DNA from: DIGJ01 sp036658435
GTDB lineage: Bacteria; Bacillota; Clostridia; Lachnospirales; Lachnospiraceae
Direction of reading: 5' to 3'
NCBI GenBank assembly: GCA_036658435.1
Contig: JAVXEO010000052.1
Span: 1 to 16,759 of the forward strand
Length of the DNA: 16,759 nt
Shown here: piece after piece, positions 6,476 through 13,983 of the stretch
How the letters are laid out: every line of letters begins with the position of its first letter
Position numbering within the stretch: position 1 is the stretch's first letter
Notes under the pieces: model-generated
Seen by the model: only the letters and a program-made list of their open reading frames with translations
Database searches by the model: none
Told to the model about the DNA's origin: nothing
Position numbers and translations under genes: made by a program

Positions 6476-7567
6476 TTACTGAATGTCCAGCTTTTCAAGG
6501 TGATTTGCAGGATATAAACCAATATAGGTCTTTCCGGGATTTATAGTAAGTAAGTTTCCTTCTTCATCGTAGTAATGCATTTCTTTCTTTGATTCCTTCT
6601 TATCCCAGGTTATTTTCATTGCTTTTCCATTTGAAATATACAAGCCTTCTCCTTTGGAATCTTCAATATCCATTGATTGGTACCCATTTTTTGAATCTAT
6701 GGTCCAATAAGATACATATTGCAGAATAATATTCTTAAATGCCAGCTGTTTTCCAGTGCCCTTGTCAATATGAGGGGTGTCAAACTGATAGCGGTAGTAG
6801 AGCTTGTCTTTCTTGTTATAAGTAAAATATGGCGATGTATAACCGGAATAACCAAGTGTTATCTTCTTGGATGCCGACTCCCCTTTTGTGAAATCGGTGT
6901 CCTCTTCATAAAATGTAAAGTGATTTTTCATATTTTCACGAAGTTCCGTGGGATATCCCTTTTTTTCAATGCCTTTCCACACCCCTTTTGCGCTTGCAAA
7001 AGCATTATGTGGTGCACGAATGGAAGTGTCCCTGTAATATACCGTAGATCCAATTGCCTCAAGTCCACTTAAATTATCCACCTTTAATTCTTTGATTTTT
7101 GCAGTTGCATATTTTGTCTGACCAAAGTGTGCATAAATAGCGTCATATTCATCTGCAAAACTTACAAAATAATGTCTTGCACTTCGAACCGAACCAATTC
7201 TGTCACCTGAAATATCTTCAAATAAAGCCATCATTCTGGTAATTCCACCTTCTACTACCGCTTCATAGAGAATAGAAGCTTCTCCCGTTCCAGTCTGGGG
7301 ACTTGCCACTTTAATATTATTAATCATCATGGCAATTGGTCTTCGATTGGCAATCTTTTTATCCACCCATAAACCTGTCAACTTGCTTTTTTCCATACCT
7401 TCATGAGTTTCTACCGGTGTTTCTGTTGGTGAAAGGGTTGGTGTAGGTGTTTCTTTCACTATAATTTCTGCTGGTGCCGGTGTATGTCTTTGTTTCTCTT
7501 TTTTCTCACAACCGGTTATCGTTAAGGATAACAGAACAAGGATACAAATAATTCTTATTTTTTTCAT
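6476..7567 (-). CDS. DUF3048-family (YerB-like) lipoprotein
   Basis: The 363-residue secreted protein has a lipoprotein signal: MKKIRIICILVLLSLTITGC, with lipobox TITGC and the lipidated Cys at residue 20. A Pro/Thr-rich linker of about 30 residues follows (TPAPAEIIVKETPTPTLSPT), then the DUF3048 domain, recognisable from NRRPIAMMINN, GEASILYEAVVEGGITRMMALFED, RIGSVRSARHYFVSFADEYDA, and a C-terminal part ending with KTYIGLYPANH. DUF3048 proteins, such as B. subtilis YerB, are surface lipoproteins of unknown activity. I chose ATG 7567 over the in-frame ATG 7579, which has AAAGG almost touching it. The same leader pattern recurs before the next gene, where only the second ATG is in frame. It starts 25 nt after ybeY. 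Confidence 0.87.
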   Translation of the reverse strand: MKKIRIICILVLLSLTITGCEKKEKQRHTPAPAEIIVKETPTPTLSPTETPVETHEGMEKSKLTGLWVDKKIANRRPIAMMINNIKVASPQTGTGEASILYEAVVEGGITRMMALFEDISGDRIGSVRSARHYFVSFADEYDAIYAHFGQTKYATAKIKELKVDNLSGLEAIGSTVYYRDTSIRAPHNAFASAKGVWKGIEKKGYPTELRENMKNHFTFYEEDTDFTKGESASKKITLGYSGYTSPYFTYNKKDKLYYRYQFDTPHIDKGTGKQLAFKNIILQYVSYWTIDSKNGYQSMDIEDSKGEGLYISNGKAMKITWDKKESKKEMHYYDEEGNLLTINPGKTYIGLYPANHLEKLDIQ

Positions 7568-7592
7568 ACAAACAGCCATGCCTTTCTCACTT

Positions 7593-8090
7593 TCAGTCTC
7601 GACTTATTCCTAAAATATTCATAATCTCCCGTTGCTTTTCCTCCATAATAAGCCGGTCTTTTTCTTCCATATGATCATAACCACATAGATGCAGCATGCT
7701 GTGAACGGCTAAAAAGGACAATTCCCGTTCTACCGAATGTCCATATTCTTTTGCCTGTTCCCATACTTTTTCCATGGAAATCATCATATCCCCTAATAAA
7801 AGTTCTCCGGTTTCCGGATTGAAATATTCATCGTATTCTTCCAGCCAGTCAAACTCTCCAGCTTCCCTGTATTCAATCATAGGAAACGATAAAACATCGG
7901 TTGCACGGTCAATTCCACGGAATTCCTTATTGGTTTTATGTATTTCATTATTATCCGTAATTACAATATTTACTTCTGCTTCAAAGGGGCATTCTTCATA
8001 ATCTAGTACAACGTCAACCACTTCTGAAATAATTTCACGATAGGGAATAGCCGGTTCACAATTTAGTTCACAATCAAATGATATTGTCAT
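7593..8090 (-). CDS. ybeY: Endoribonuclease YbeY (rRNA maturation factor)
   Basis: This is a 165-residue single-domain UPF0054 protein. The zinc-binding motif HxxxHxxxxxH is intact as HSMLHLCGYDH near residue 129, followed by the MEEKDRLIMEEKQREIM helix. N-terminal landmarks are INIVITDNNEIHKTNKEFRGIDRATDVLSFP, where TDVLSFP is highly conserved. YbeY takes part in 16S rRNA 3' end maturation and late 30S quality control. The ATG follows the stop of the HD-domain gene directly, and its AAGGAG lies inside that gene's end, so translation is probably coupled. The order phoH, HD protein, ybeY is the standard Firmicutes arrangement. Confidence 0.96.
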   Translation of the reverse strand: MTISFDCELNCEPAIPYREIISEVVDVVLDYEECPFEAEVNIVITDNNEIHKTNKEFRGIDRATDVLSFPMIEYREAGEFDWLEEYDEYFNPETGELLLGDMMISMEKVWEQAKEYGHSVERELSFLAVHSMLHLCGYDHMEEKDRLIMEEKQREIMNILGISRD

Positions 8091-9323
8091 TTATTCTTTT
8101 TCTCCTTTTGGTAGGTTATGTAAATAAAAGTCTTTTAGTTGTTTGAAATCAACTAGAGTAAGTCCGGATTCATCCAAAATTCCTTTTTCCAATCGAACTT
8201 TGAAAACATTCTCTATGATTTGCTTATTAGAAAGTTGTTTTTCCTTGTCCTGTTTTTCAAAATACTTGATCGTTGAAACGATGCTGTCCGTAAACATAAT
8301 AGTAGCCGCTTCTTTTGATTTTGGTTTTTCCATCTTTCCATTGTGCTGTTTTATAATTGAAACAATAGGCTCCGGAATTCCCTGTTCTTTTGCTAAGGCT
8401 ACTCCCGTTTCAATATAGTTTCCCTCTTCCAGCTTTCCTATCTCATGGTATAGTCCACCGGCTTTTGCCAGTTCATAATTACCTCCGATTTTTCGGATCG
8501 CCTTTTCAGATAAAATACCAACAAGTAAAGAGTGTCGGTATATACTTGATTTTTCTTCATTCAGGCGCTTTAACAAAGGAGCATCTACCGTAATATAAGA
8601 TCCGTAACCAGGTGGTTCCTCCGGTGATAATAACGTTTCTTTGGGTTCTATATTCTGAAAATTTGGAATTTCTGTTTCATATGGTACATTTTGTTTTCCC
8701 TTTAAAAAATAGCATAGAATAATTGCCATACAGTCCCCAGTGATCTGATACGCCATAGATAAGGATAAGGCACGATCAAATATGAAATTATTCATTAAAA
8801 AGCCCAATATTATCTGCATACATATAGCTATAATAAGAATGTATACCATAGATACCAGTGTATCCATACTTCCTATGAGTATACATAAAATACCGCCCGC
8901 CAAAAAGTAGTACATACCTTTCTCTATGTTAAAATCATAAATGCTATACAAAAGAAAGGAAAAAATAAGATGAAATACAATTCCAATATAGGGGTGTACT
9001 TTTCTTGCAATAAAGACACTTCCAAAAACAAAGAAAACATAAAGAAAAATTTTGGAATATACACTGATTGCAGTCAAGGCGATTGCGTACCCGATCCAAA
9101 TACTTCGGATGGAAGACCAGTTTTGAAACCAGGTAAGGGAATGATTGTTTGCAATCCATTCCATGCAGCCCAATACCAAAAATATAATAACAAATATCTT
9201 TAATAGTTGTGAAGTCTTAATTTCTATACTATATCTAATGGTGATGGCACTTACCATAGATAAAACCAATATTCCCATCCAAAATAAAGTGGAATTATCT
9301 CTTGTGAATTTTTTCCGTATCAT
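8091..9323 (-). CDS. Membrane protein with divergent HD domain (PgpH/YqfF position)
   Basis: The 410-residue protein has about six or seven membrane segments within residues 12-208 and a cytosolic HD-type domain (about 250-360). It occupies the place of yqfF/pgpH, a c-di-AMP phosphodiesterase, but lacks the large extracytoplasmic 7TMR-HDED domain and is far shorter than the usual ~700 residues. Family sequence is clear in DAPLLKRLNEE, IYRHSLLVG and AKAGGLYHEIGK. Numbering from this start, the first His is H264. The HD dyad is H293-E294 (Asp replaced by Glu), the segment between it and VALAKEQGIP is shortened with loss of the usual ISH histidine, and the QHH site is QHN (327-328). Catalysis is therefore doubtful. 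The start at 9323 has AGGAG/AGAGG upstream and overlaps phoH by 29 nt; an in-frame ATG at 9359 lies deeper inside phoH. Confidence 0.8.
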   Translation of the reverse strand: MIRKKFTRDNSTLFWMGILVLSMVSAITIRYSIEIKTSQLLKIFVIIFLVLGCMEWIANNHSLTWFQNWSSIRSIWIGYAIALTAISVYSKIFLYVFFVFGSVFIARKVHPYIGIVFHLIFSFLLYSIYDFNIEKGMYYFLAGGILCILIGSMDTLVSMVYILIIAICMQIILGFLMNNFIFDRALSLSMAYQITGDCMAIILCYFLKGKQNVPYETEIPNFQNIEPKETLLSPEEPPGYGSYITVDAPLLKRLNEEKSSIYRHSLLVGILSEKAIRKIGGNYELAKAGGLYHEIGKLEEGNYIETGVALAKEQGIPEPIVSIIKQHNGKMEKPKSKEAATIMFTDSIVSTIKYFEKQDKEKQLSNKQIIENVFKVRLEKGILDESGLTLVDFKQLKDFYLHNLPKGEKE

Positions 9324-10293
9324 TGCCTCTTCTCTCCTGCTTTGCTTCATATTCATCATATGCGGTTACAATCTTTTGTACCAGTGGATGGCGTACAACA
9401 TCTTTACTCGTTAAATAAGAAAAACCAATGTCTTCCACTTTGGATAAAACTTTGATGGCTTCCTCTAAGCCCGACTTTGCTCCATTGGGTAAATCTTTCT
9501 GTGTTAAATCCCCGGTGATAATAACTTTTGAACCAAAACCGATTCGAGTGAGAAACATTTTCATCTGTGCGGGAGTGGTATTTTGTGCTTCATCTAAAAT
9601 AATGTAGGCATTGTCAAGGGTACGTCCCCGCATATAAGCAAGAGGTGCCACCTCAATTAATCCTTTTTCTGAATTTCTAAGATAGCTCTCCGGTCCCATA
9701 ATCTGATACAGTGCATCATAGAGAGGTCTTAAATAGGGATCCACTTTACTCTGCAGGTCACCTGGTAAAAAACCAAGTTTTTCTCCGGCTTCCATTGCCG
9801 GTCTTGTCATAATAATTCTTCCAACTTCATCATTTTTAAAGGAATGAATGGCCATTGCCATTGCCAGATATGTTTTTCCGGTTCCGGCGGGACCAATTCC
9901 AAAAACAATCATTTTTTCACGTATTCGGTCTACATATTCCTTTTGTCCCAATGTTTTAGGCTTAATTGGTTTTCCCTGAATCGTATGGCAAATTAAATCC
10001 GAATCTATTTTTGTCAGTGCATCTCCCTTTTCTTCAAGACATAAAGATAACGTGTAATTTACATTTTGCTGGGTAATTTCATTTCCACGTTTTGAAAGTC
10101 CAAGTAGTTGTACAAATACCCGTTTTGCATTTTCTGTATCACGGGGGCTGCCTATTATTTTCAAGGTATCATTTCTTGACACAACCGTTACCTTCAATGT
10201 TTTTTCTATTATTTTCATATAAGAATCACAGGATCCAAATATATTTTTTTGATGCTCTGCAGGTATCTCAACTTTTACTTCTACTATACTCAT
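9295..10293 (-). CDS. phoH: PhoH-like P-loop ATPase
   Basis: The 332-residue protein belongs to the PhoH/PhoL family of nucleotide-binding proteins linked to RNA metabolism. The N-terminal ~100 residues form a KH-like RNA-binding fold (VEIPAEHQKNIFGSCDSYMKI...LKIIGSPRDTENA). The ATPase domain follows, with Walker A GPAGTGKTYLAMAMA, GEKLGFLPGDLQSKVDPYLRPLYDAL, APLAYMRGRTLDNAYIILDEAQN (Walker B), and KVIITGDLTQKDLP. All are intact. The start ATG has AGAAGG about 4 nt upstream, inside the end of yqfD (26-nt overlap). It is cotranscribed with ybeY, as in most Firmicutes, which fits a shared role around rRNA or mRNA processing. Confidence 0.95.
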   Translation of the reverse strand: MSIVEVKVEIPAEHQKNIFGSCDSYMKIIEKTLKVTVVSRNDTLKIIGSPRDTENAKRVFVQLLGLSKRGNEITQQNVNYTLSLCLEEKGDALTKIDSDLICHTIQGKPIKPKTLGQKEYVDRIREKMIVFGIGPAGTGKTYLAMAMAIHSFKNDEVGRIIMTRPAMEAGEKLGFLPGDLQSKVDPYLRPLYDALYQIMGPESYLRNSEKGLIEVAPLAYMRGRTLDNAYIILDEAQNTTPAQMKMFLTRIGFGSKVIITGDLTQKDLPNGAKSGLEEAIKVLSKVEDIGFSYLTSKDVVRHPLVQKIVTAYDEYEAKQERRGNDTEKIHKR

Positions 10294-11509
10294 TGCCTTC
10301 TGTATCCCTCCACTCGCTGTCTAGAATTTTACGGTAAGATTTTACTGGTTCTAACACCGTAAGCGTGCCTTTTGCTTGTAATTTCTCACCTATTTTATCT
10401 ATTTTAACATTATTTTCTTGAATTATCACCCCTTTTTCCGTTATTTTTTTTATATAACGTTTAAATTTAATGTTTAAGTAGTTCTGTGCCTCTTCCATGG
10501 TATATTTTTTTGGTTTATTTTCATATTCAAACTTTTTGATTTTATCAAAGGACAGTTGATTATACTGCTTTTTTTCTACCAATGTACTTATATTTTTCCA
10601 TTTTTTTCTGGTAAAAGATGGTGGGAAAATTTCAAGTCGTTTTTCTTTTATTTGAATAGCAAAACCCTGTTGTTCTCTTTTGGTGTATTTTTTTTCTAAA
10701 TAAGAAAAATTTCTATTATTTTCATATTTATATTCTGTCTTTAATATAATCTCTCCATCTGCAATGCAGGGATGTTTGCGAAGCAAAAGATCATTGTCTC
10801 CAATAATATCCACAACTCCGGAAATTAAAATGTCATCTGTTTTCACTTCATCTCCCATCTTCACAAGAGGATGACCGGTTCTTGTTACAATGGAGCTTAT
10901 AATACCATCTCTTTTTGACACCAGGTGTACCGGAATGCTTTTCTTTTGGTAAAGGCTTGGCATATTGGTTTCTTTTATTCGAACTAGGAGTTTTGTTCCG
11001 TTAAGCTGTGCCGAAACCCACCCAATGTCTTTATATTTTTTACGTATATCTTCTTCTATATGCAGGCAATTTATATCTTTTAAAAAAACAAATGAATGTA
11101 TCTCGTTCTTATTCAAAAATTTTAGTAGTTCTTCTTTTGTATGGGTATATTCTCCTTGAATATCAATGGTCCAAACTAGTTTCGACATAAACACTAAAAG
11201 TCCAAAAAATAAAAAAATGCCTAAAAGAAATCCTTGTTTTTGTTTCCAATGGTTAAGAAAAAAAGGAAATCCCTGCTTATTAATAATTTTTGGAAAGGTT
11301 TTTGTCTTTTTTACTACCGGTTTTAATTTTTTATATTCTGAAACGGAAATACAAAATGTATACTTTTTTTTCTGACAGGATATTCGATAAATTGTAATGT
11401 TTTTGGAACGGCATAAATTCACAAATCTTTCCGGTGACGGTCCCACTAATTTTACAGAAAGAATGCCCTGCATCCATTTTAAAAATGTATGTGCCAAATG
11501 TTTAACCAC
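10268..11509 (-). CDS. yqfD: Sporulation protein YqfD
   Basis: The 413-residue protein has a cytosolic N-terminal part, one membrane segment near residues 92-112 (QGFLLGIFLFFGLLVFMSKLVW), and a long extracytoplasmic part. That part contains GWVSAQLNGTKLLVRIKE and VSKRDGIISSIVTRTGHPLVKMGDEVKTDDILISGV, typical of the YqfD family (related to SpoIV-type stage proteins). In B. subtilis yqfD belongs to the mother-cell sigma-E set and is needed for efficient sporulation. The annotated start is GTG (11509), which nearly touches AAGG. A TTG at 11497, with GGGTGG about 8 nt upstream, is a reasonable alternative. The gap to yqfC is 2 nt. Confidence 0.92.
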   Translation of the reverse strand: MVKHLAHTFLKWMQGILSVKLVGPSPERFVNLCRSKNITIYRISCQKKKYTFCISVSEYKKLKPVVKKTKTFPKIINKQGFPFFLNHWKQKQGFLLGIFLFFGLLVFMSKLVWTIDIQGEYTHTKEELLKFLNKNEIHSFVFLKDINCLHIEEDIRKKYKDIGWVSAQLNGTKLLVRIKETNMPSLYQKKSIPVHLVSKRDGIISSIVTRTGHPLVKMGDEVKTDDILISGVVDIIGDNDLLLRKHPCIADGEIILKTEYKYENNRNFSYLEKKYTKREQQGFAIQIKEKRLEIFPPSFTRKKWKNISTLVEKKQYNQLSFDKIKKFEYENKPKKYTMEEAQNYLNIKFKRYIKKITEKGVIIQENNVKIDKIGEKLQAKGTLTVLEPVKSYRKILDSEWRDTEGNEYSRSKS

Positions 11510-11511
11510 CC

Positions 11512-11790
11512 TTATTCACAAAATTCCACCATCCTTATGCATCCTGTGACCTTCATATCTTCCATGGTATAATATTCAATATTTAAATCGTTTCCCCGTA
11601 TATGAATACGTCCGATTTTTGTTTGGACACGTATTAATTCTTCCGTATATTCAATGATTCCTTTATAATTTTCAATACAGATCTGCCTCTGTCCTATTAG
11701 AGACAAGATGGGAGCTCCTGCCAGCATATCAGAGGGCAGTTTCATGGTATCCGATATTCCTTCCATTATTTCAACTGTTTTTTCCTTCAT
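11512..11790 (-). CDS. yqfC: Sporulation protein YqfC (YabP/YqfC family)
   Basis: The 92-residue protein starts MKEKTVEIMEGISDTMKLPSDM and continues with APILSLIGQRQICIENYKGIIEYTEELIRV, the conserved body of the YabP/YqfC family. It ends with a beta-rich GRIHIRGNDLNIEYYTMEDMKVTG segment. Its partner yqfD follows directly, and in B. subtilis both act in sporulation. I prefer ATG 11790 from family alignment; an in-frame ATG at 11802 would add MVVW. No strong Shine-Dalgarno is seen for either. It is the first gene of the long operon, preceded by a possible sigma-A-type promoter. Confidence 0.9.
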   Translation of the reverse strand: MKEKTVEIMEGISDTMKLPSDMLAGAPILSLIGQRQICIENYKGIIEYTEELIRVQTKIGRIHIRGNDLNIEYYTMEDMKVTGCIRMVEFCE

Positions 11791-11813
11791 CCAAACAACC
11801 ATCCATCTACGTC

Positions 11814-11842
11814 GTTATACTATTACTATATGCACCAAACAA
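11814..11842 (-). promoter_or_regulatory. Candidate promoter of the yqfC operon
   Basis: On the minus strand TTGTTT (11837-11842) and TATAAC (11814-11819) are separated by 17 bases, matching the sigma-A consensus at 3/6 and 5/6 positions. It lies between the rpsU terminator and yqfC, where a promoter is needed, and would start RNA near 11807. Given the sporulation genes, a sigma-E promoter might be expected, but no good match was found. Confidence 0.4.
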
Positions 11843-11860
11843 AAAAAGAAGCACTACACG

Positions 11861-11894
11861 CTAAAAGGGAGATATCCGAGGACATCTCCCTTAA
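11861..11894 (-). terminator. Rho-independent terminator of rpsU
   Basis: On the minus strand AAGGGAGAT pairs perfectly with ATCTCCCTT (11884-11892 with 11865-11873), with a further short inner stem, and is followed by TTTTAG. It begins about 30 nt past the rpsU stop, which separates rpsU from the yqfC operon. Confidence 0.8.
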
Positions 11895-11923
11895 TCTGCA
11901 CAATATGAAATACTGCTTTAATA

Positions 11924-12097
11924 CTAGTATTTACGTTTACGAGCAGCCTCTGATTTTTTCTTACGTCTTACGCTTGGCTTCTCATAATGCTCTCTTTTAC
12001 GAATTTCTTGTTGGATACCAGCCTTCGCACAGTTTCGTTTAAATCTGCGAAGTGCACTATCTAAAGTTTCGTTTTCTTTTACGATAACATTTGACAT
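11924..12097 (-). CDS. rpsU: 30S ribosomal protein S21
   Basis: This is a 57-residue, very basic protein: MSNVIVKENETLDSALRRF, then KRNCAKAGIQQEIRKREHYEKP, and a Lys/Arg tail ending ARKRKY. This is a full-length bacterial S21, a small-subunit protein near the 16S rRNA 3' end that assists translation initiation. It has an upstream AGGTG at 8 nt. It is preceded by its own promoter and leader and followed by a terminator, so it appears monocistronic, between the alaS/GGDEF genes and the yqfC operon. The tail is rich in Arg/Lys codons, as usual. Confidence 0.97.
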   Translation of the reverse strand: MSNVIVKENETLDSALRRFKRNCAKAGIQQEIRKREHYEKPSVRRKKKSEAARKRKY

Positions 12098-12119
12098 AGT
12101 CTCACACCTAACCTCCCTC

Positions 12120-12146
12120 CAGTTGTGTATTGTGCTTATACAACTG
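12120..12146 (-). promoter_or_regulatory. Stem-loop in the rpsU leader
   Basis: CAGTTGT (12120-12126) pairs with ACAACTG (12140-12146), a 7-bp perfect stem with a 13-nt loop and two further possible pairs. It lies in the roughly 69-nt leader between the predicted start of transcription (about 12166) and the rpsU ATG. The GGAGGGAGG stretch sits just after it. It could be an autoregulatory or mRNA-stability element, but no known S21 leader motif was recognised. Confidence 0.4.
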
Positions 12147-12172
12147 TTTGGGTATTTTATAGCACTATTAAG

Positions 12173-12200
12173 ATTATAGCATATTTTTCAAATCCGTCAA
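12173..12200 (-). promoter_or_regulatory. rpsU promoter
   Basis: On the minus strand TTGACG (12195-12200), a 16-base spacer and TATAAT (12173-12178), with TGC directly before it, form a strong extended -10 sigma-A promoter. It is placed 76 bases upstream of the rpsU start. No terminator for the GGDEF gene is visible between them. Confidence 0.85.
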
Positions 12201-12245
12201 CTACTTTTTTCACTTTTTCTCATTTTTTATGAATTTTTGGTCATT

Positions 12246-13937
12246 TTATATACTTTTATCGTTATTTTCAATTTCTGTTCGGTGCGATTCATATCCACAA
12301 AAGGCTTTTCCATCGTATAAACGATAAGAATTTTTTCCTGCACTCTTTACAGCATACAATGTTGCATCTGCATTTTTATAAAGTTCTTCAAAAGTCTCTC
12401 CATCTTGAGGAAATAAAGCAATTCCAATACTACAAGAGACGGTACATTCTAAATCATGTTCTCCCTTATAGGTCGTATAAAAACCATGGCACATTTTTTC
12501 TCCCCGGTCTTTGACTGCTTGTATGTCTTTTGGATTTTTCATAAAAGCAATACATTCATCGCCTCCAATACGTCCAACCATACCATCTTGTAAAAACAAA
12601 TTATTTAATGTTTTTGCAAGTTCACAAAGAACAATGTCTCCATAAGTATGACCGAAATGGTCATTTACCGATTTGAAATTATCCACATCAACAATAAAAA
12701 GGGCTCCATTTGAAACTTTTTCTTCTCTCAAAAATTTACGAATCATCAAAGCCGTTGTTCCCTTATTGTAAAGTCCCGTCAAAGAATCACGTTCTGCCAT
12801 ATTCTGCAGTTCGATCTGTTTTCTCTTTTCCTCATTGATATCTTTAATATAAGTAAAACCCTTCACATCCCCAGTCTGAAAGTCTTTTACTAAATTGGTA
12901 ACGGAACTTACCCATATGTATTCTCCGGAAGGCATCAGTCTTCTATATTCCGTAATCGTCTCTGTTTTTCCATTTTTAAAATCATTGAGCATTGCAATCG
13001 GCATGGACTTCTTGATCATGTCTTTAATATCCTCAGGATGTACCATTTTTTTAACAACCATAATCAGCATATCGGTATAATCGTTTGCACGGTCTCCAAA
13101 CTGTTCCCGGTACTCTTCCACACCTTTTAAGATAAGATTCCTATTCAAGTTAAACTCATAGGATTTAAGTGAATCTTTCATCATAGACTCTCGGTACTGC
13201 TGTTCACTAGAAATTATTAGCTGCAGCTCTTCGGCTCTGTTTTTGTACCCTAGCAGCGTGGCTGTCTTTATTGCGAAGAAAAGCACAATATAAAACCCTG
13301 CTAATATTACTATGGGCGTTATAATCTGATTGGATACTAAACCGGGCTGTTCTATAGGGATGCGGTATACTTCTGAATTATATAGCAAATAGGCATTGAA
13401 AAGCGTCATCCAGGATACCAGAAAAACTTCTTGTGTATTCTTCCTGCTGATTATTTTAATTTCTTTATTCAGCCCCTTTTTCAAAAGGATAAAGGTTATC
13501 CAATCCAACAATAAAAAACTAATTGCCATGGCATATAAGGAAGGCTTTAATTTACTGGTGGTTTCGTAAATAGAAAATCGGCTGGCAAAAGAAACCAGTG
13601 CAATACCAATGGAACGAATGGACATAAGATGGATCATAACAAAGGAGGAGCAAAAAAAGCTTCCTATCAAATCCATCTTATACATGGCTAAAAATTCTAA
13701 AAATAACAAACCTCCAAATCCCAGGTAAAACCAAAAGGAAGAAGCCTGTGGAAAAAAAGAAAATAAGCCTAAAATAATCACCAGTTCAATTTCTGTTAAA
13801 ATATGAACCGTTTTTTGTTCCATTTTTCTTTCTAATATACCATCTGTTAACGTAAGCGTCAGATGAGTATACAAGTAAAAAAGTAGTGCTAAAAAAGCAA
13901 TGAATACCAGCGATAAACTATTATCTATCATCATCAC
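12246..13937 (-). CDS. Membrane PAS-GGDEF protein (putative diguanylate cyclase)
   Basis: The 563-residue protein has about six or seven hydrophobic segments within residues 9-228, a coiled linker (about 234-252), a PAS-like domain (about 255-370) and a GGDEF domain (about 380-545). GGDEF landmarks are RDSLTGLYNK (383-392), VDVDNFKSVNDHFGH, GRIGGDECIAF and SIGIALFPQDG. The active-site signature is GGDEC (458-462) instead of GGDEF/GGEEF, and no RxxD inhibitory site precedes it. Such enzymes make c-di-GMP, and the last residue of the motif is the least conserved, so activity is possible but unproven. The sensory membrane part has no named domain that I recognise. The start has AGAAGGGG about 7 nt upstream. 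It lies 46 nt after alaS. Confidence 0.88.
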   Translation of the reverse strand: MMMIDNSLSLVFIAFLALLFYLYTHLTLTLTDGILERKMEQKTVHILTEIELVIILGLFSFFPQASSFWFYLGFGGLLFLEFLAMYKMDLIGSFFCSSFVMIHLMSIRSIGIALVSFASRFSIYETTSKLKPSLYAMAISFLLLDWITFILLKKGLNKEIKIISRKNTQEVFLVSWMTLFNAYLLYNSEVYRIPIEQPGLVSNQIITPIVILAGFYIVLFFAIKTATLLGYKNRAEELQLIISSEQQYRESMMKDSLKSYEFNLNRNLILKGVEEYREQFGDRANDYTDMLIMVVKKMVHPEDIKDMIKKSMPIAMLNDFKNGKTETITEYRRLMPSGEYIWVSSVTNLVKDFQTGDVKGFTYIKDINEEKRKQIELQNMAERDSLTGLYNKGTTALMIRKFLREEKVSNGALFIVDVDNFKSVNDHFGHTYGDIVLCELAKTLNNLFLQDGMVGRIGGDECIAFMKNPKDIQAVKDRGEKMCHGFYTTYKGEHDLECTVSCSIGIALFPQDGETFEELYKNADATLYAVKSAGKNSYRLYDGKAFCGYESHRTEIENNDKSI

Positions 13938-13983
13938 GTAACCCCTTCTCCCCTATTAAAAAATGCCCTGGCAGCTCGTTAAA

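Noticed and set aside
11803..11835. Sigma-E promoter before yqfC
   Set aside because: A GCATATA resembles a -35, but no CATACAAT-like -10 lies at 13-15 bases and the start would fall almost on the ATG.
13938..13983. Terminator after alaS (TGCC/GGCA followed by six T)
   Set aside because: The loop would be only two bases, so the stem cannot form well; readthrough into the GGDEF gene is more likely.
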